This document shows, piece after piece, positions 6,486 through 9,520 of a DNA stretch of 9,520 bases. Below the pieces are notes generated by a model. That model worked only from the letters and a program-made list of their open reading frames with translations. It had not been told where the DNA came from and did not search any database. The DNA is taken from assembly GCF_041817755.1 (NCBI RefSeq), contig NZ_JBGYBX010000016.1, forward strand, positions 1 through 9,520. The letters run 5' to 3'. The stretch comes from Glaesserella sp041817755 (GTDB lineage: Bacteria; Pseudomonadota; Gammaproteobacteria; Enterobacterales; Pasteurellaceae). Within the stretch, counting starts at the first letter, position 1. Every line of letters starts with the position of its first letter. Both the position numbers and the translations under genes were made by a program.

Positions 6486-6968
6486 ATGAAACACGTTTTC
6501 AACTATTTTGTCGCCGTTCTGTTTGCGTTATTGCTGGCGGGCTGTGCCGTACAAACCACAACGGATCCGTCAGTCGGCAAAGCCGATTATCAAAAGTTTG
6601 TAACCTGGTTGAATAATTCGGAAGATGCCGCGGACAATGATGATTGGTTTGAGAAAGAGTTCATAAAACACCCGGAACCGACCACGGCGGAAGAAGAGGA
6701 AGAGCGTCTCCGTACCGTATTGGATAAGCGGTTTAATGAAATTATCCGCAGTGCCAAAGCGTTAACACTTCGGCATGTTGAGGTCAGACGGCTGCGTGAT
6801 ATTTCCGTGGAAATGACCGAATTATCCAAACATATCATTTTGGCGATGTATGTGCCGACAAAAGAGAATGTTGAAAAAATGGAAGCTTTAATGCCGCGCT
6901 TTGAACAGCTTGAGCTTGAAGGTGAAGTGCTTTCTGAAAAATTAGATAAAGCATTCGGTAAAGATTAA
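6486..6968 (+). CDS. Small helical lipoprotein of unknown function
   Basis: 160 aa. Residues 1-19 form a lipoprotein signal peptide ending in the lipobox LAGC, with Cys20 as the acylated residue; Ala at +2 argues against inner-membrane retention, so outer-membrane location is expected. The mature part has a Thr-rich linker, an acidic stretch (about 45-75, with a run of five Glu at 69-73) and then mostly amphipathic helix (about 70-160) with mixed charge, suggesting a helical bundle or coiled coil. Start fixed by AAGGA at 6475-6479, six bases before the ATG. It lies between wecF and wzyE, which are adjacent in E. coli, so it is an insertion relative to that order. I do not recognise the family. 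A role in ECA is only a guess from position; its own promoter means it could equally be unrelated. Confidence 0.9.
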   Translation: MKHVFNYFVAVLFALLLAGCAVQTTTDPSVGKADYQKFVTWLNNSEDAADNDDWFEKEFIKHPEPTTAEEEEERLRTVLDKRFNEIIRSAKALTLRHVEVRRLRDISVEMTELSKHIILAMYVPTKENVEKMEALMPRFEQLELEGEVLSEKLDKAFGKD

Positions 6969-7095
6969 ACATTTCGATAGGACAATCACGGTGATTAAGC
7001 TCCATGATTAGTCGCTGTTTTTTAGCGAGGGTATCGGCTTACAAGAGGTCGGATTTGTGCATAAAATTGCAAATACTCAGCAAAGCGGGTGAATA
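6969..7095 (+). other. Intergenic region before wzyE with palindrome, weak promoter and mini-ORF
   Basis: Contains a perfect 13-nt palindrome AATCACGGTGATT (6984-6996), a weak promoter-like pair TTACAA (7039-7044) and TAAAAT (7062-7067) with 17-bp spacing, and a 30-codon ORF from ATG 7004 whose TAA (7094-7096) overlaps the wzyE ATG as TAATG. Upstream of wzyE the best ribosome binding site is GGGTGA (7087-7092), only three bases from the ATG. No intrinsic terminator is evident after the lipoprotein gene. Confidence 0.4.
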
Positions 7096-8403
7096 ATGGC
7101 GGAATATTTTTTACTCAGCGGATGTTATTTACTCTCCTTCGGGATCATTCTTAAACTCATGTATCGTGATTACGTACAGCAGGGTTTGTCTTTCCACTTA
7201 TTATTTAGTGCCGTTTATGTGATGACCTTTTTCTTCGGTTTTCCGTTTTCAATGGTGATGGTGTGGGGATTCGGATATCAAGCGGAGGATGTCGCGACGC
7301 TGACCACGACGATATTGACGGCATTGAGCGCCTATTTAATGTATTATGCATCTTATCATGGCGTTGCATTGTGGCGGAGATGGTCGTTTTGCCGTTGTCG
7401 AATTGAAGTTCGTTCATTTGCAAAAAAAGAAGCGGAACTGACCGCTTGTATGCTGTTGCTGATTGTGCTGACGACCATGGGCGCCTTTCTTTATCTGAAC
7501 GAGGGCTTCTTGCTGTTTAAACTGGAAAAATACCATCAAATTTTTTCCCCGATAGTAGATGCGGTCGCACTTAAACGCTTTTTCTACTTTTTTATCCCTG
7601 CATTATTGATTTTCTTTTTTTTAAAACCGAGCCGAAAAACATGGTGGATATTCCTTATCATTGGGCTCGGGTTGGGCATGCTCAGTTATCTTAGCGTCGG
7701 CGGAACAAGAGCGAATATTGCGTTTGCTTTTGCTTTGTTTTGTTTCATTGGCTTGGATAAAAAATATCTGTCGATTAAATGGGTACTCTTCGGCGGTCTA
7801 TCTGCAGTGATCGTGATGTTTCTTTTGGCGCTGATTCGGTATAAATTGAATGTGAGCGGTAGTGAAGCTTTATTCACTTTCCTTTACATGAGCCGCGATA
7901 CCTTTTCACCGTGGGAAAATGTGGCAACGATTTTAAACAGTCCGATTGAATTTCAGGGATTAATGCCGATTATCCGTGACTTTTATGTGTTTATTCCACG
8001 CGAAATATGGGGAGAACGTCCCGACATCGTGTGGAATAGTGCCAATTATTTCACTAAAGAAATTTTAGGTAACACCTCAGGATTGGCAATTTCTCCGACG
8101 TTACTCGGATCGTTTTATATTATGGGCGGATTCCCGATGATTGTGGCTGGTATGGTTGTGATTGGCGGAATCGTAAATCTGTTTGATAAGTTATTTAACT
8201 ATGCCAAAGCACATGATAATCAAGGTGTTTCAGCGCTGATTCAAGCCTATTGTTGGGGAAATATCTTCAATTTTGCAGTGCTTGTCAGAGAAGGGGCGGA
8301 CAGTTTCGTTTCCCGCTTTGTTTTCTACACTGTAATCTGTTTGTGTTGTTGGGGGACTGCTCGGATGATCATTCGGTTTTATACAGAGAAAAATGAAATA
8401 TGA
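7096..8403 (+). CDS. wzyE: ECA polymerase WzyE
   Basis: Polytopic inner-membrane polymerase that joins flipped ECA trisaccharide units into chains on the periplasmic side, in concert with WzzE. 435 aa, close to the roughly 450 of E. coli, with about ten hydrophobic segments. Highly conserved family stretches are present: FFFGFP (45-50), NEGFLLFKL (135-143), ALKRFFYFFIPA (158-169), VGGTRANI (201-208), SRDTFSPWEN (266-275), RDFYVFIP (294-301), NSANYFT (314-320), SGLAISPTLLGS (328-339) and REGADSFVSR (398-407). Ends in an ATGA overlap with wecG, so the two are translationally coupled. An uptake signal lies on the minus strand near residue 115. Bases 7701-7783 (residues about 202-230) recur exactly in inverse orientation at the right edge of the window. 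Confidence 0.97.
   Translation: MAEYFLLSGCYLLSFGIILKLMYRDYVQQGLSFHLLFSAVYVMTFFFGFPFSMVMVWGFGYQAEDVATLTTTILTALSAYLMYYASYHGVALWRRWSFCRCRIEVRSFAKKEAELTACMLLLIVLTTMGAFLYLNEGFLLFKLEKYHQIFSPIVDAVALKRFFYFFIPALLIFFFLKPSRKTWWIFLIIGLGLGMLSYLSVGGTRANIAFAFALFCFIGLDKKYLSIKWVLFGGLSAVIVMFLLALIRYKLNVSGSEALFTFLYMSRDTFSPWENVATILNSPIEFQGLMPIIRDFYVFIPREIWGERPDIVWNSANYFTKEILGNTSGLAISPTLLGSFYIMGGFPMIVAGMVVIGGIVNLFDKLFNYAKAHDNQGVSALIQAYCWGNIFNFAVLVREGADSFVSRFVFYTVICLCCWGTARMIIRFYTEKNEI
7417..7449 (-). repeat. Apl-type DNA uptake signal sequence inside wzyE
   Basis: On the minus strand, core ACAAGCGGT from 7449 to 7441 (ACAAGCGGTC to 7440), then GCAAA at 7421-7417, again 19 nt apart, across a T-rich run. Confidence 0.85.
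7701..7783 (+). repeat. 83-bp inverted repeat, copy 1 (inside wzyE)
   Basis: Identical, as reverse complement, to 9438-9520. I compared all eight 10-base blocks from 7701 to 7780 plus the next three bases; there is no mismatch. Identity stops at 7784/9437 (A expected, C found). Here the sequence is intact coding DNA spanning the conserved VGGTRANI motif, so this is the original copy. Confidence 0.98.
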
Positions 8404-9128
8404 ATCGTATAGCCATGATTCGTGGTATTTCCATTTTAGCGATGAAAAATCAGCGGGAGTTTGTTGATTTTTTAATGAACCAAAATGAGGTAAAAAAAGG
8501 CAAGCTGATTGCGATTAATGCGGAAAAAGTAATTCTTGCGGATGAAGACGGAAAAATTCAACAGCTGCTTCGGGAGGCGGAATACAAATATGCGGATGGT
8601 ATTAGCGTAGTTTGTTCGATCAAGAAAAAATATTCTAGACTGCAAGATGTTGAACGCATTGCCGGTGCGGACTTATGGGAGGCATTAATGCAGCGGGCGG
8701 GTGAATTGAACATCCCCGTTTTTCTTGTCGGCAGTAAAGCGGAGACATTAACCGAAACCAAAAGCAAGTTGATAAGGCAATGGAAGGTGAATGTTGTCGG
8801 GGAGCATGACGGCTATTTTAGTTTGGAGCAGGAAGAATACGTTATTCAACAGATAAAACGGACTGGTGCTCGGTTTGTCACAGTCGCAATGGGATCGCCC
8901 AAACAAGAGAAATTTATGCAAAGCGCACAAAAAGTATATTCGGAGGCACTATATATGGGAGTGGGCGGTACCTATGATGTGTTTGTCGGCAAAGTAAAGC
9001 GTGCACCGGCAATATGGCGAAACGCAGGATTAGAATGGTTATACCGATTACTTCATCAACCGAGTCGTTGGAATAGACAGCGCAGACTATTAAAATATGT
9101 CTATTATTACGTAACGAAACAGCTATAA
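8400..9128 (+). CDS. wecG: UDP-ManNAcA:lipid I ManNAcA transferase WecG
   Basis: GT26 (WecG/TagA/CpsF) glycosyltransferase that adds N-acetylmannosaminuronic acid to GlcNAc-PP-undecaprenol (lipid I), giving lipid II, the acceptor for WecF. 242 aa against 246 in E. coli. Family segments: AINAEK (38-43), KYADGISVV (63-71, with the conserved Asp66), RIAGADLWE (86-94), DGYF (137-140), VAMGSPKQE (162-170), GVGGTYDVF (187-195), KRAP.IW (200-206) and GLEWLYRLL (210-218), then a basic C-terminal tail typical of membrane-associated members. Start by ATGA overlap with the wzyE stop; an alternative ATG at 8415 would lose five residues. The donor UDP-ManNAcA requires WecB and WecC, not present in this window. 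Last gene of the locus, followed by a tRNA operon as in the E. coli region. Confidence 0.97.
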   Translation: MNRIAMIRGISILAMKNQREFVDFLMNQNEVKKGKLIAINAEKVILADEDGKIQQLLREAEYKYADGISVVCSIKKKYSRLQDVERIAGADLWEALMQRAGELNIPVFLVGSKAETLTETKSKLIRQWKVNVVGEHDGYFSLEQEEYVIQQIKRTGARFVTVAMGSPKQEKFMQSAQKVYSEALYMGVGGTYDVFVGKVKRAPAIWRNAGLEWLYRLLHQPSRWNRQRRLLKYVYYYVTKQL

Positions 9129-9202
9129 TTTCATCGATTTTGATAATTAATAAACGTTTTGAATAAATTAAGAGCAGCTAAAAAAATATTTTCAAAAAGT
9201 GC

Positions 9203-9231
9203 TAGACAAGGGAGAGCGAAGTCACTATTAT
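9203..9231 (+). promoter_or_regulatory. Strong sigma-70 promoter of the tRNA operon
   Basis: TAGACA (9203-9208, five of six) and TATTAT (9226-9231, four to five of six) are spaced by exactly 17 bp. The start point would fall near 9238, about 25 nt before tRNA-Arg. The bases after the -10 (CGCCTCCGC) are G/C-rich, the discriminator type that makes stable-RNA promoters sensitive to the stringent response. Confidence 0.8.
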
Positions 9232-9262
9232 ACGCCTCCGCAACGACGCACTGCAAATTTAC

Positions 9263-9339
<77 letters not shown>

Positions 9340-9364
9340 AAGGCAATGCGATATCAACCGCGAT

Positions 9365-9441
9365 GGTGGCTATAGCTCAGTTGGTAGAGCCCTGGATTGT
9401 GATTCCAGTTGTCGTGGGTTCGAGTCCCATTAGCCACCCCA
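9365..9441 (+). tRNA. hisR: tRNA-His (anticodon GTG)
   Basis: 77 nt counting the encoded G-1 (9365), which pairs with discriminator C73 (9438), the identity feature of tRNA-His. Acceptor GTGGCTA pairs with TAGCCAC; anticodon stem CTGGA/TCCAG around TTGTGAT, anticodon GTG at 9399-9401; T-arm GTGGG-TTCGAGT-CCCAT; encoded CCA at 9439-9441. The tRNA is complete, but its last four bases (CCCA, 9438-9441) are also the first four of the inverted wzyE copy. In E. coli leuT and proM follow hisR; here foreign sequence follows at once. Confidence 0.96.
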
Positions 9442-9520
9442 TTTAATCGACAGATATTTTTTATCCAAGCCAATGAAACAAAACAAAGCAAAAGCAAACG
9501 CAATATTCGCTCTTGTTCCG
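9438..9520 (-). repeat. 83-bp inverted repeat, copy 2: antisense wzyE fragment fused to tRNA-His
   Basis: Exact reverse complement of 7701-7783, beginning within the last four bases of tRNA-His and running to the window edge, so its full length is unknown. Read on the minus strand it encodes about residues 202-230 of WzyE. The junction has a four-base overlap (CCCA) shared by both partners and no target duplication, transposase or integrase. Perfect identity means the duplication is very recent or artefactual. Confidence 0.97.

Noticed and set aside
7012..7028. TCGCT/AGCGA hairpin with a T-rich loop after the lipoprotein gene
   Set aside because: The T-run is in the loop, not after the stem, and the stem is only five base pairs, so it is not an intrinsic terminator.

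Overview
The window looks like chromosomal DNA from a gammaproteobacterium of the family Pasteurellaceae, probably the Actinobacillus/Mannheimia ('Apl') branch. Three copies of the Apl-type DNA uptake signal (core ACAAGCGGT, each followed 19 nt later by GCAAA) are present and no Haemophilus-type AAGTGCGGT core was seen. The recognisable proteins closely resemble enterobacterial enterobacterial-common-antigen (ECA) proteins, and the order wecF..wzyE-wecG followed by tRNA-Arg(CCG)-tRNA-His(GTG) recalls E. coli, where the argX-hisR-leuT-proM tRNA operon lies just past the ECA cluster.

Layout. Positions 1-1127 (minus) hold most of hemL (tetrapyrrole synthesis), running off the left edge. It diverges across a 187-nt promoter region from a plus-strand ECA locus: wecA (lipid-linked GlcNAc-1-P initiation), wzzE (chain length), a 700-nt AT-rich gap with at most a doubtful small ORF, a periplasmic Sel1-repeat protein with a possible N-terminal OB-like domain, wecF (Fuc4NAc transferase), a small lipoprotein with its own promoter, wzyE (ECA polymerase) and wecG (ManNAcA transferase, ATGA overlap with wzyE). 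A strong stable-RNA promoter then drives tRNA-Arg and tRNA-His.

How the genes work together. WecA makes undecaprenyl-PP-GlcNAc, WecG adds ManNAcA, WecF adds Fuc4NAc, WzyE polymerises the trisaccharide and WzzE sets chain length. The middle block found in E. coli between wzzE and wecF (wecB, wecC, rffG, rffH, wecD, wecE, wzxE: sugar-nucleotide synthesis and flippase) is absent here; the AT-rich gap and the Sel1-repeat gene sit in its place. Those functions must be encoded elsewhere, or the pathway is altered.

Most striking anomaly: the last 83 nt (9438-9520) are an exact reverse complement of 7701-7783 inside wzyE, joined at the last four bases (CCCA) of tRNA-His and running to the edge. This looks more like a foldback/amplification chimera or assembly error than a biological system, but a real inverted duplication is not excluded. 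No CRISPR array, transposase, integrase or phage gene was seen.
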